Below are positions 25,505 through 33,923 of a stretch of DNA of 48,757 nt, in pieces. Numbering within the stretch: the stretch's first letter is position 1; every line of letters begins with the position of its first letter. Source of the stretch: Chloroflexota bacterium. GTDB taxonomy: Bacteria; Chloroflexota; UBA11872; VXOZ01. The DNA is taken from assembly GCA_012270555.1 (NCBI GenBank), contig JAAXIC010000053.1, positions 1 through 48,757 of the forward strand, written 5' to 3'. The notes beneath the pieces are model-generated. The model was not told where the DNA came from, made no database searches, and saw only the letters and a program-made list of their open reading frames with translations. The position numbers were made by a program, and so were the translations under genes.

Positions 25505-26119
25505 TCACTCGCGCGGAACGGCAGTCTCATACTCAGTCCGCCACACGACCAGATCGGTGTTGACCCTGCCGTCCGGTTCCTGGATGCGGGCGTGGCAGGT
25601 GAACCCGTTTTTTTGGAAGGCGCGCTGGCTGCGGTGGTTGTCCGCCATGACGGGGGCGAATATGGCGTCGGCCCACGCGCGCTGAAAGCCAAAGTCTACG
25701 AGCAAGCGGATGGCCTCCGTGCCGTAGCCGCGTCCCCACAGCTCCTTCTCGCCGATCATCAGGTCGATGCGGCGCAGGTCTTGATCGGGAAACTGCGCAA
25801 CGACCCGCTGCAAATTCATCCGTTGCAGCCAGCACTCGCCGATGGGATTTCCATCTACCTCCATGATGAAACAGTAGGCATGGGTTGAAATCCAGCGGTA
25901 GATAGTCTGTAACTCCTCTAATGTGCTCTCTTCAAAGGGGTTGTGATCGGCGAGTTCCATCACGGCGGGATCGTTATTCCACTTAAGCAGAATGTCCCAA
26001 TCGCCTTCACCCATGGGACGCAGCGTCACTGCCGCTCCCCGCAGGGTGACGGCATGAGTCTGCATCGTGGAGACGCGGCGTTCAGGCGTGGGTTGCAGTT
26101 CCGGGATGACGGTTTCCAT
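25505..26119 (-). CDS. GNAT family N-acetyltransferase (RimJ/RimL type)
   Basis: A 204-residue acetyltransferase. The core begins TLRGAAVTLRPMGEGDWDIL, and the acetyl-CoA loop is ELWGRGYGTEAI (the R/Q-x-x-G-x-G/A motif). The closing strand NHRSQRAFQKNGFTCHARI is the usual RimJ/RimL feature for moving an acetyl group to an amine, often an N-terminal or antibiotic amine. The substrate is unknown. The ATG at 26119 has no Shine-Dalgarno sequence, but the promoter 26126-26153 would place transcription start at the ATG itself. An internal ATG at 26065 is an alternative start just before the domain. Confidence 0.87.
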   Translation of the reverse strand: METVIPELQPTPERRVSTMQTHAVTLRGAAVTLRPMGEGDWDILLKWNNDPAVMELADHNPFEESTLEELQTIYRWISTHAYCFIMEVDGNPIGECWLQRMNLQRVVAQFPDQDLRRIDLMIGEKELWGRGYGTEAIRLLVDFGFQRAWADAIFAPVMADNHRSQRAFQKNGFTCHARIQEPDGRVNTDLVVWRTEYETAVPRE

Positions 26120-26125
26120 AAGCGT

Positions 26126-26153
26126 AGTATACTAAGTGCAAGCCAGATTTGAA
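26126..26153 (-). promoter_or_regulatory. Predicted promoter giving a leaderless GNAT mRNA
   Basis: On the minus strand TTCAAA (26148-26153), 16 nt, TATACT (26126-26131). Six bases separate the -10 from the ATG, so the start of transcription would coincide with the start codon. Confidence 0.35.
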
Positions 26154-26231
26154 GGATTGGTGGAAGAGTAGAGCAAACTCGTCATTCCATCCGGTACGTT
26201 TTCCCAAAGGGCCGCATAAGGAGCACACACC

Positions 26232-26933
26232 ATGAGTCAGGTACAAGAAAGAGTCGCTACAGTCGATGTCGATGAGCGTTGGCTGCCGCCTTCGCCGCAC
26301 CGTGAGAAGATACTCGAAAAGGTCGCGCTGGGCCGCGCACACATCGAGGAGGCCGGCCACAACCAGCCGCCGCTCGTCTATTTTGAGGATGGCGGCATGA
26401 TGGAATTGCCGCGCGTACGCTGGGCCGGCGGGAACCAGTTCGTGCCGGACATGTCGGAGGGAAACGCCGCGCGCCAGACCCACTATACCGACGTGTGCGG
26501 CAGCATTGACGAACTCAAACGCATCGAGGAAGAAGAGCCCGCACGGGTGGGTACCGACGTCGCGCACATCACTGAACTGCTCGACGACATTCAGCACATG
26601 ATGGAGCGCATGCACCGCCGCTGGGACGTCTACAAAGAAGCCGCCGACGCGCTCATGGCCGTGGCACAGCAGATGCAGGCGATCACCGGACCGGACGTGC
26701 CCGGCGGCCTCGCCAAGCTGGCAGAGATGCGCCAATTCCTATTAGAGAGGCCGGAGGAAGTCGCCGACAACGTGCCGTGGCTGCATAAGACCGCGGAAGA
26801 GGTACGCTCCGTCGCCGGCCGCAACGAGCAAACGCTCTACGCCTACCGCGAAGCGTGGGTCGAAGCCGGCGCACACTATCTGCACGTCAAAGGCAGTAGG
26901 ACCTGGAACTCCGACAACGGTGAGGCTTCTTAA
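26232..26933 (+). CDS. Protein of unknown function, 233 residues
   Basis: Start ATG 26232 with AAGGAG at a good distance, codon use like neighbouring genes, length 233. The first 80 residues are mixed, with DVDERWLPPSPHREKILEKV and a Gly/Pro-rich segment (PPLVYFEDGGMMELPRVRW). The rest is largely helical and acidic (HITELLDDIQHMMERMHRRW, EEVADNVPWLHKTAEEVRSV). There is no signal peptide or membrane helix. I do not recognise a family. It stands alone between a leftward GNAT gene and a repeat plus DUF4926 relic, so context gives no function. Confidence 0.7.
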   Translation: MSQVQERVATVDVDERWLPPSPHREKILEKVALGRAHIEEAGHNQPPLVYFEDGGMMELPRVRWAGGNQFVPDMSEGNAARQTHYTDVCGSIDELKRIEEEEPARVGTDVAHITELLDDIQHMMERMHRRWDVYKEAADALMAVAQQMQAITGPDVPGGLAKLAEMRQFLLERPEEVADNVPWLHKTAEEVRSVAGRNEQTLYAYREAWVEAGAHYLHVKGSRTWNSDNGEAS

Positions 26934-26960
26934 AGTTCACGCTCAGTTGACAATAACGTC

Positions 26961-26982
26961 ATTCCGAGCGAATGCGAGGAAT
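26961..26982. repeat. Short dispersed palindrome, ATTCC type
   Basis: ATTCCGAGCG, AAT, GCGAGGAAT: an imperfect inverted repeat in a GTCATTCC...GGAATCT context, related to the repeat at 4959-4978. It lies about 50 bases before the truncated DUF4926 frame. Confidence 0.5.
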
Positions 26983-27033
26983 CTAGAGCCGCGGTTCTGC
27001 TTGATCAGGCAATTACTCAGGGAAGCTGTTTGA

Positions 27034-27273
27034 ATTACCACAGAGCTTAGGGAACACGAACCAATCGTCCTCACTGCCGTCGTTCGCGACGATGAAGGCA
27101 AATGCTTGTATGCAGGGGATGTCGGCACAATCATACATATCCATCCCGAAGAGAGAGCCTTTGTAGTCGAATTCATGGCCCAAGACGGCGAGACTGCAGC
27201 CATCGCTACGGTTCTGGCATCGCAAGCGCGCCCAGTAACCCGTGCGGACCACACAGACTCCCAGATCATATAG
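27034..27273 (+). pseudogene. DUF4926 protein, 5'-truncated or with a non-standard start
   Basis: In this frame the DNA reads LREHEPIVLTAVVRDDEGK, LYAGDVGTIIHIHPEERAF, VVEFMAQDGETAAIATVLAS, QARPV and stops at TAG 27271-27273. This is the DUF4926 pattern: a small SH3-like beta protein with AGDVGT, VEF and the final QARPV. The frame is bounded upstream by TGA at 27031-27033, and no ATG, GTG or TTG precedes the domain; the first in-frame codon is ATT. A repeat (26961-26982) lies just before it. Either the N-terminus was lost, or an ATT start is used. Related genes usually begin with a few residues before 'LDxVVLTxDLPE'. Function unknown. Confidence 0.62.
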
Positions 27274-27359
27274 GCCGACGTGTATGCAGAATATCCAATC
27301 CTGCAACGGCGATTGCCGCACGAGTGATCGTCGTGGCTTGCGTGGTTCGCGTTAGTGCC

Positions 27360-28037
27360 TTACCCCGAGTCGCCGCTGGGCAAGTGCGGAATAAGCCAGG
27401 CAAGAAAGGCGTCGGTGCTGCGGGACTGGATCGTTATCTTGCCGGGGCCGGTCAGTTCCACCACCAGACCTTCACCGCTGAAGAACGTTGACTTCAAGCC
27501 GCCCACGCGCCGCACGCTATAGCCGACACCCTCAGCGAATGAGACCATGTGGCCCGTGTCCACGGTATAGGACTGTCCTGCCTCCAACATGATCTCGTGG
27601 ATGGCGCCATAGCTCGAAAGGAAAACGGTGCCGCTGCCGCTGATCTTGAGGAGAAAGAGGCCTTCACCGGAGAAGAACGTCTTCGCGCCGCCCCATGAAG
27701 AATCCACCTCGATGCCGGCCGTGGAGGCGATGAACGAGCCTGATTGCGCAAATATCACTTCGTTGTTGAGTTCCACCGCATAGATGTCGCCGGGCAGGCT
27801 GGGCGCAAAGTTCACCTCTCCATCCTGGGATGCGCTGAACGTGTTGATGAAGAAGGACTCGCCGCCCAGGAACTTGCGCCGCAAACCGCCAAATAGCCCG
27901 CCGCGCATACTGGTCTCAATCTCGATGCCGCTCGACATGCTGACCATGGCGCCGGCCTCGGCGCTCACATTCTCTCCGGCAGTCAGTTGCAAGTTGAGCA
28001 GCGCATACGACGGACGGTGATAGATCTCGTATTCCAC
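27360..28037 (-). CDS. AIM24 family protein
   Basis: A 225-residue protein of the AIM24 (TIGR00266) family, a duplicated beta-sandwich that in mitochondria helps hold the MICOS complex; bacterial function is unknown. Family marks are MLNV-like NLQLTAGENVSAEAGAMVSM, GGESFFINTF, GSFIAST and FFSGEGLF, repeated with GEGLVVELTGPGKITIQSR. The start is GTG 28037 (VEYEIYHRPSY), with AAGGAGG six bases upstream; the frame open to 28112 is not supported by any ribosome site. Confidence 0.88.
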   Translation of the reverse strand: MEYEIYHRPSYALLNLQLTAGENVSAEAGAMVSMSSGIEIETSMRGGLFGGLRRKFLGGESFFINTFSASQDGEVNFAPSLPGDIYAVELNNEVIFAQSGSFIASTAGIEVDSSWGGAKTFFSGEGLFLLKISGSGTVFLSSYGAIHEIMLEAGQSYTVDTGHMVSFAEGVGYSVRRVGGLKSTFFSGEGLVVELTGPGKITIQSRSTDAFLAWLIPHLPSGDSG

Positions 28038-28367
28038 AAAAGGCCTCCTTGTGGGAATCACCCAATATTGCACTTCAAACCTAGCGTACCCCAAGCACCA
28101 CGTGCTGCGCACCTGGAGATGATTCCACCATCGCGCAGGCTACAATTGCGGTGCGTGGTCCGACGCCCTACGTGCCTTTGCGCAGGCTGATCAGCATCAA
28201 GCTGCACGTTCGCTCCGGCAAGAGACAAAAAGCCTAAAGGGACTCATATCGTGCGCAAAATGGACGGCCCGTTGTGACCCTCAAAAGACAATAGAGTTAC
28301 AACACACAGGCAGGGCACCGCGATACGCACAGCACCTTCCGGCACTGTAATTTGTAGCAGCGCTTCG
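28038..28367. other. Intergenic stretch
   Basis: 330 bases between two leftward genes. No tRNA, hairpin terminator or reading frame with family character was found. Confidence 0.35.
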
Positions 28368-29216
28368 CTACCTGATGTCTTCCGCCAAAGCCGCCAGGTC
28401 TAGCTCGGGGACATTCGTGCTAAGGACGTGAATCCGGCCCTCAGCAACCCAGACCAGCATGCGATCATCGTCATCCACACCGAAGAACCGCACCGCAGTC
28501 GCGGAGCCGACATTCACTTCCTCCGACATACCCTCCACCAGCGGCAACACCAGCGTGCTCTCCCAGTCGTCAATCGCGCGCAGTTGCGCGGCCAATTCCG
28601 GAGGCAGAATCTCCAGTTCCAAAAGCCCCTCGCGAATGGAGTCCATGTCTATTTCATCAGGCACCGCAAGTGTTGGGCTGGTAGTTTGGATGAAGCGCAC
28701 GCCTTGCTCGGAGTCCTCCTTGGTAGCATAGAACAGCATCCCCACCTGGGGCATGGTCACACGGAAGACCGCACCCTCCATGTTATCGGGCAGAATGGTG
28801 CCATCACCTCCCAGCGCCCAGATGTAGTTGCGAGCCACAGGCAGATCTATCGTAAATGAGGCTTCTTCCGCGTCGGTAATCATGACTTTGGGCTCCGGCT
28901 GCAAGGACTCAGGCAATGCAGAGAGTTGCGCCATGCGAAAGCCCAGGGCGTCCTCAGCCTCATCGAGCGTGACCTCACGCGGTTCCTCGTCTCCTGTCGG
29001 CTCCTCCACCCACTGAATGAGCTCGGCGTCCGGTTCCGGCAAGGAATCCAAGAACTCCTGCGTGAGCTGTACGGTTTGTACCTCTTGCACGCGGAAGAGA
29101 TTGAGGAACTGCTGGCCCGCGTCACGAACGGACGCGAAGATCACAAGAAGGAGAATGAGCACGCCCACGCCTAATGCGGATAAGCCAATCCATGCTTTTC
29201 GATCCATTGTTCCCAT
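28368..29216 (-). CDS. Membrane-anchored DUF4367-like protein
   Basis: A 282-residue protein with a short cytoplasmic head (MGTMDRKAW), one membrane helix (about 9-29, IGLSALGVGVLILLLVIFA) and an extracytoplasmic part with the segment GFRMAQLSALPESLQPEP and repeating strands. The order resembles DUF4367 or anti-sigma-linked proteins, which sense lipoprotein or envelope state. No sigma factor gene accompanies it here; the gene to its right is a divergent ABC exporter. Assignment is by resemblance only. Confidence 0.65.
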   Translation of the reverse strand: MGTMDRKAWIGLSALGVGVLILLLVIFASVRDAGQQFLNLFRVQEVQTVQLTQEFLDSLPEPDAELIQWVEEPTGDEEPREVTLDEAEDALGFRMAQLSALPESLQPEPKVMITDAEEASFTIDLPVARNYIWALGGDGTILPDNMEGAVFRVTMPQVGMLFYATKEDSEQGVRFIQTTSPTLAVPDEIDMDSIREGLLELEILPPELAAQLRAIDDWESTLVLPLVEGMSEEVNVGSATAVRFFGVDDDDRMLVWVAEGRIHVLSTNVPELDLAALAEDIR

Positions 29217-29622
29217 GCGCAGACCTCCATGGTAGCAATTGGCGTTGCAGTCGCTACTGTTGCTTTCGGATGGCGGATGCCATCCAGCCTCTATGACTTA
29301 ATCATACCTATTCTACTCGCGCAGGCTGAGAAGCGTCTAAGAATATCACCTTCTTGACGGAGAACGCCGGCTTTGCATGGCGCCGTAGACAAGACAGTGA
29401 ATGCCATGCTCCGAGAGAAGACGTAATTCTAACCGGTTTCTCGGCTGACTTCTCCGGTCGATGCCAAACTGCAGTACTTTAGTTCAAAGCCAAATGAGTG
29501 TTATGATTAATTGAAAGAGATGTTCACTTTGTGGTTGTGCGTGAGCCTCCCGCAACCGTTAAGACCACAGTTTCTTGCTCTCCTTTCGTCAGCCAAGGAC
29601 ACACGCAGAGAGGACACTACCC
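29217..29622. other. Divergent intergenic region
   Basis: 406 bases between the leftward membrane protein and the rightward ABC exporter. A TATGAT near 29501 with a poor TTAGTT -35 is the only candidate promoter seen. Confidence 0.35.
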
Positions 29623-30558
29623 GTGGAACCGGAATTGGCAATCGAGACGCGCCAGCTAACCAAATTCTACGGCAAGAATCGCGGCGTGGTGGACCTGGAT
29701 CTTGACGTGCGTCGCGGCGAAATCTATGGCTTTGTCGGCCCCAACGGCGCGGGGAAGACGACCACGGTCCGCTTGCTGCTCGACCTGATACGCCCCACGC
29801 GCGGCTCCGCGACGATTCTCGGCATGGACGTGGGCGGTCAGTCGAAAGCCATCCGCGCCCGTACCGGCTTTCTGCCTGGCGAATTGCGCATGTACGACAA
29901 TCTCACCGGCAGGCAACTCCTGCGCTTCTTCGGCGCGGTGCGTGGCGTGACGGATATGACGTACGTGCACGAATTGGCTGAGCGGTTGAGTGCGGAACTC
30001 AACCGGCGCATCGGCACGCTATCGCGGGGCAACAAGCAGAAACTTGGCGTACTGCAGGCGCTGATGCACCGGCCGGACTTGGTATTGTTCGATGAGGCCA
30101 CCAGCGGGCTCGACCCGCTCATGCAGCAAGAACTCTACGGCATCCTGAATGAGTATCGTGAGCAAGGCGGTACGGTCTTCTTCTCCAGCCACTACCTGAA
30201 CGAGGTGGAGCGCATTTGCGACCGGGTGGGCGTGATCCGCGACGGCACGCTCATCCTGAGCGACACCCTGGAAGCTCTCCAAGAGAAGCACGTGCGTCGG
30301 CTGCGCTTGGAATTTGCCGAACCGCCGGGTGCGGACTTCCTTGCCGGTTTGTCCGGCGTGCAAAAGGAATCTCAGCAAGGCACAACCGTGATTGCGCTTG
30401 TGCAGGATAACCTCGCCGGAGCGCTTATAGAAGCGGCGCGCTACACCGTGGTGGACATCGAATACCAGGAACGACGCCTCGAAGACATCTTTCTCCAGTA
30501 TTACGACACCCGAGAGGAAGCCCATGCTGCGGAATCTTCTGCTCAAGACACTGCGTGA
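29623..30558 (+). CDS. ABC-2 type exporter, ATP-binding subunit
   Basis: A 311-residue ATPase of the DrrA/BcrA/CcmA group. Start GTG 29623 (VEPELAIETRQLTKFYG), with AGAGAGG upstream. Walker A GPNGAGKTTT, Q-loop region around ARTGFLPGELRMYDNLTG, signature LSRGNKQKLG (a variant of LSGGQ), Walker B LVLFDEATSGLDP and switch His in FSSHYLNEVERI. The C-terminal extension is the DrrA-type accessory domain. It overlaps the permease gene by 35 bases, so the two are co-translated. Substrate unknown. Confidence 0.92.
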   Translation: MEPELAIETRQLTKFYGKNRGVVDLDLDVRRGEIYGFVGPNGAGKTTTVRLLLDLIRPTRGSATILGMDVGGQSKAIRARTGFLPGELRMYDNLTGRQLLRFFGAVRGVTDMTYVHELAERLSAELNRRIGTLSRGNKQKLGVLQALMHRPDLVLFDEATSGLDPLMQQELYGILNEYREQGGTVFFSSHYLNEVERICDRVGVIRDGTLILSDTLEALQEKHVRRLRLEFAEPPGADFLAGLSGVQKESQQGTTVIALVQDNLAGALIEAARYTVVDIEYQERRLEDIFLQYYDTREEAHAAESSAQDTA

Positions 30559-31327
30559 CCAGCGCATCCCCGTTCTGGCCTATGGACTGGGCTTGGGCGC
30601 GCTCGCGTTGCTGATTGTCGCAATTTACCCGGCTTTCGCAGCCAGCGGCGCCGAACTCGAAGAAGCTATGGAGAACCTTCCCGACGCTTACAAAGCCTTT
30701 ACAGGCGGCGTGCTTTCGTTAACAGAATTCGACGGCTATTTAGTATCGCAGTACTTGATCATCTTGCCGCTGATCCTCGCCATTTTTGCCATCATCGAGG
30801 GCACCGGGGCGCTGCGTGGCGAAGAGGAGCGCGGCACGATGGATACCCTGCTCTCACTCCCCATTTCGCGCAGCCAAGTGGTTCTGCATAAAGCCATAGC
30901 TACACTCATAAGCGTCGTTTTCGTTCTCATCATCATTGGCGCGGTGCTCTATGTGAGCACACAGTTCGTGGAGGACGCTACGCTGGCGCTCGACCGGCTC
31001 GCCGTTGTCCTCCTCAACACGTTCGGCATGGGTGCGCTCTTCTATTGCTTTTCGCTCTTCCTGTCGGCTTCACTGCCATCACGCCGCTTGGCCGGAGTCA
31101 TTGGGGCCGTCTTTGCCGTGGGCGCGTATTTCTTCGACGCGATGACGGACATCGTAGAGGGCCTCTACGACTATCGTATCCTCGGGCCGTTCAACTACTT
31201 CGAACCGCTGGCTATCTTGAAGGAAGACCTCTCCTTCCAGAATTCCGGCGTGCTCCTTGGCGCCAGCCTCGTCTTCCTCGTGGCCGGCCTGCTCATCTTC
31301 CGGCGACGGGACGTTGCCGGCATCTAG
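30524..31327 (+). CDS. ABC-2 type exporter, permease subunit
   Basis: A 267-residue membrane protein with six helices: a first one at 15-38 (ILAYGLGLGALALLIVAI-like), a central set from about 80 and two near the C-terminus (LVFLVAGLLIFRRRDVAGI). The cytosolic segment between helices contains EEERGTMDTLLSLPISR, the coupling-helix motif of ABC-2 permeases. It partners the ATPase ahead of it. Confidence 0.88.
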   Translation: MLRNLLLKTLRDQRIPVLAYGLGLGALALLIVAIYPAFAASGAELEEAMENLPDAYKAFTGGVLSLTEFDGYLVSQYLIILPLILAIFAIIEGTGALRGEEERGTMDTLLSLPISRSQVVLHKAIATLISVVFVLIIIGAVLYVSTQFVEDATLALDRLAVVLLNTFGMGALFYCFSLFLSASLPSRRLAGVIGAVFAVGAYFFDAMTDIVEGLYDYRILGPFNYFEPLAILKEDLSFQNSGVLLGASLVFLVAGLLIFRRRDVAGI

Positions 31328-31574
31328 CGCCGCCAGTCTTGTGCGCAGCCAATTCGGCAGCACCGCCTGGCTCTGCCCAGAGCAACAAAGGCCCCACGTT
31401 CGATGAGACTTCAACGGGCTCTTATCTCATTGCTGCATTTGGGACCTCGGAGAGGGACTTTCCTGTTTTGTCCAAATAGCTTGGGCTGTCCGCATCCGAC
31501 CCACCACTTACCATGACTGTAGGGTCGCTACAACGAAATGAGGAAATCCCCAAGGAAAGAAGAGGAGATAGCAA

Positions 31575-31715
31575 ATGAGCAGACAGAGCGATCTTGACAA
31601 CCACGCCAATCAACTCAACTCCAACAACGATGCCTACTGGGAATCGAGGGGTTGGGACGAGCGGCCTGACGATTGGGAAGAGCGTGCCGCTGAGGACGAA
31701 GATGAAGCTGAGTAA
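31575..31715 (+). CDS. 46-residue acidic small protein
   Basis: A short gene: ATG 31575, TAA at 31713-31715, preceded by AGGAG nine nt upstream. The protein starts MSRQSDLDNHANQLNSNNDA, continues YWESRGWDERPDDW and ends in EEREDEDE-like acid-rich sequence. No signal peptide or membrane helix is present. The Ser/Asn-rich head and 'YW-SRG--ERPDDW' core recall small proteins I have seen annotated as hypothetical in other bacteria; I cannot name a family. It sits 115 bases upstream of the HTH-TPR gene in the same direction and may be its partner. Confidence 0.55.
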   Translation: MSRQSDLDNHANQLNSNNDAYWESRGWDERPDDWEERAAEDEDEAE

Positions 31716-31830
31716 AGCCGCCGGTGAAGGAACAGGCTAAGAGATAGACGCTTGAGAGAGCGGCAAGCGCCCGGCCAGAAGCGGCCCCTACCGGGTTCTT
31801 GCCGCAAGGAGGTAGAAAACAAGAATCGCA

Positions 31831-32577
31831 ATGGTAACCGCAACACCCTACAAAGCGCCGTTCAGTGAGATCGTCATTGGGACGATAGTCAAGGAGTTTG
31901 GCTTCCAAGATGACATTCTGCAGCAAAAGACGGCAAAGCGCTATTTTAGCGGTAAACGAGTCAAGGATGAAAACAAACGTGAGATTTGCGCCGCTATTGG
32001 CAAGGCACTGGTAGACCTTGGCTTCATCCCGTCATCGCCTTTGCTGGAACGGGAAGGCTTTACCCTGGAGCAAGTAATTTCTCCCATGATTGCGTGGTAC
32101 GCCGATGAGTGGGACCGACTCGTGGGGTACATGCGAAGCACGTCCGCGCCAGTAGACAGACCCGATCTCGCCGCCATCTCCTATCTCAGACTCGCAGTGA
32201 TAGACTTGGCCCTCCGTGCTTCTGCCATCTTGTGGCTCACGGAGGCGCCTACTCCCAAAGAAGGGACGCCGCTATGGGCTGAGGAGAAAGGTGGAGCAAA
32301 ATACCTACGGGAACTCTTAGACAAGTGTCAAGAAGGACACAGGCCAACCCGCGACGAACTGGCTGAACAATTGGATGTCTCCTATAACACCATCGACAAC
32401 TGGCTCGATACCGATACTAGACCCTCGCGATCGAACATCGATAGAATTGCCGAGGAACTAGCGCCACGCATTCCCGCTGTAGACTCGAAGACCCTTAAGG
32501 CTCAATTACACCGCCACTACGCCCTGTGCACTCTTTGCAACCTACTCGCAGAGCACGTAGGTCGCGCGATGCCGTGA
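31831..32577 (+). CDS. HTH protein, N-terminal part of a probable HTH-TPR regulator
   Basis: A 248-residue piece. It contains a helix-turn-helix near residues 166-206 (PTRDELAEQLDVSYNTIDNW) and a helical N-terminal region that may be a second HTH (about 10-55). It ends at TGA 32575-32577. Just before the end, the (CG)3 at 32563-32568 is a slippage site: removing one CG would read ...EHVG-RDAVIDLATAL... straight into the TPR frame below, giving one protein of about 581 residues. The last residues of this frame (RAMP) are therefore probably a frameshift product. Confidence 0.7.
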   Translation: MVTATPYKAPFSEIVIGTIVKEFGFQDDILQQKTAKRYFSGKRVKDENKREICAAIGKALVDLGFIPSSPLLEREGFTLEQVISPMIAWYADEWDRLVGYMRSTSAPVDRPDLAAISYLRLAVIDLALRASAILWLTEAPTPKEGTPLWAEEKGGAKYLRELLDKCQEGHRPTRDELAEQLDVSYNTIDNWLDTDTRPSRSNIDRIAEELAPRIPAVDSKTLKAQLHRHYALCTLCNLLAEHVGRAMP

Positions 32578-33578
32578 TAGACCTTGCGACGGCGTTGGTA
32601 CGGTTTACAAGCCGCAATCTCGACGGCCTCAGGCAGTACAGTAAGCTGGACCCCGACGATGCTGCAAGCAGCCAGTTCTTAATCCTGCTGTTGGGGACGC
32701 AATTTGCTTCCAGCGAGTACCTGCTGCAGGCACTCTGGCGCCAAGAGAAGGATAGGGTCTGGCAAGCAGACTTGCTAGCAGCATCAAAGCCGTGGCATCT
32801 ACGCCTCACGCATGTCGCCCAACACCTCGGGGGACTCGATGAAGCCATACAACGCATTCACGACGAGTATGGGATTCCAATAGAAACCGTAAAAGGGCAA
32901 ATGGACAATGTGCTGCGCGAGGTTCAGGCCGACCGGACTCGACTAGGCAGTTTGGATCCATCCGATTTGGAAGACATGACTTTGATCAGAGTCAAGGGAG
33001 ACGCGAAGTTCAGCGCCAGGAACCGGATGATACAGTGCGCCCAGGCACGTTCCGAGGGGGATATTGGCACAGCAATCTTCCATATGAAGCGAGCAGTAGA
33101 ACTCCAACCCGAGAGTGCAGAGTATCACTTCCATCTTGGCGCCGATCTCGGCAAGGCCGGGGAAGTCGAGGAGGCGATTCAAGAGTGCTGGGTAGCTGCA
33201 CAACTCAATCCCACGTGGGAGTTGCCGCGCGTCGAGGTCGGAATCATCCTGTTGAACGCGGGGCGCAGTCAGGAAGCATGCGAGCACCTGGAGAGTATGG
33301 CCCGTAACCAGAGCGGTCTCTCAGCACATCTGGCATTCAATCTGGGCGTCGCTCGCTTGCGGACAAGTGATGCGGCTGGAGCCTTGGACGCTCTGGAAAA
33401 AGCAATCGAAGCAAAACCGGATCATGCCCTTGCACTGGATATAGCTGCTCATTGCGCCTTCTTGATTGGAGACCAAGTGAAAGGGCGAAAACTGGCAAAA
33501 CTGGCGAATCAGTTCGGTCAATCTGAGACCTACCAGGAGTGGAAGGATGGGAAGTATCGAAAACGAAACATCCCATAG
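32526..33578 (+). CDS. TPR protein, C-terminal part of a probable HTH-TPR regulator
   Basis: A 350-codon frame that begins at GTG 32526 with no ribosome site; its first 13 residues are the shadow of the HTH frame, so the real protein begins near RDAVIDLATALVRFTSRNL. From about residue 175 there are tetratricopeptide-like units: AIFHMKRAVELQPESAEYHF, HLGADLGKAGEVEEAIQECW, and GALDALEKAIEAKPDHALAL. HTH-plus-TPR proteins include peptide-sensing regulators, but no such activity is proven here. See the frameshift remark at 32563-32568. Confidence 0.72.
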   Translation: MHSLQPTRRARRSRDAVIDLATALVRFTSRNLDGLRQYSKLDPDDAASSQFLILLLGTQFASSEYLLQALWRQEKDRVWQADLLAASKPWHLRLTHVAQHLGGLDEAIQRIHDEYGIPIETVKGQMDNVLREVQADRTRLGSLDPSDLEDMTLIRVKGDAKFSARNRMIQCAQARSEGDIGTAIFHMKRAVELQPESAEYHFHLGADLGKAGEVEEAIQECWVAAQLNPTWELPRVEVGIILLNAGRSQEACEHLESMARNQSGLSAHLAFNLGVARLRTSDAAGALDALEKAIEAKPDHALALDIAAHCAFLIGDQVKGRKLAKLANQFGQSETYQEWKDGKYRKRNIP

Positions 33579-33923
33579 CTCTGGTGGACAGTGATTCTTC
33601 TAGATAGAGCTATCTGTAGAAAAGTAAGGCAATAGCCAATTCGTCACAATCATACTTGCCACTGCAGGAACGCTCTAATTTGCCCCGCCTGTTCTTTAGC
33701 CCCTTCTCTGCACTGGCACTTAGACTGAATGTCGAACACAGTGTAAAGGGACACAGGCTCTAGGTTGGCGGGGCGCGGCGCGGCTACTATACTTGAAGTA
33801 TGTACTGTTGAGCGGCGTATGTGCGCGTGCTCAACCCGCTCACACCGGCATTCGAGTGGCTACGGAGCGTTGCCGTGCGATCATCCTAACGTGCCTACTC
33901 CTCGCGCTGGAGGAGCTTGAGCA
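33579..33923. other. Intergenic region before the iscS-rib operon
   Basis: 345 bases without a supportable gene. It contains a well-spaced promoter (33765-33793). No FMN riboswitch pattern was recognised here or ahead of ribBA. Confidence 0.4.
33765..33793 (+). promoter_or_regulatory. Predicted promoter of the iscS-rib operon
   Basis: TTGGCG (33765-33770), 17 nt, TATACT (33788-33793). The predicted start near 33800 leaves about 124 nt of leader. Confidence 0.5.
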
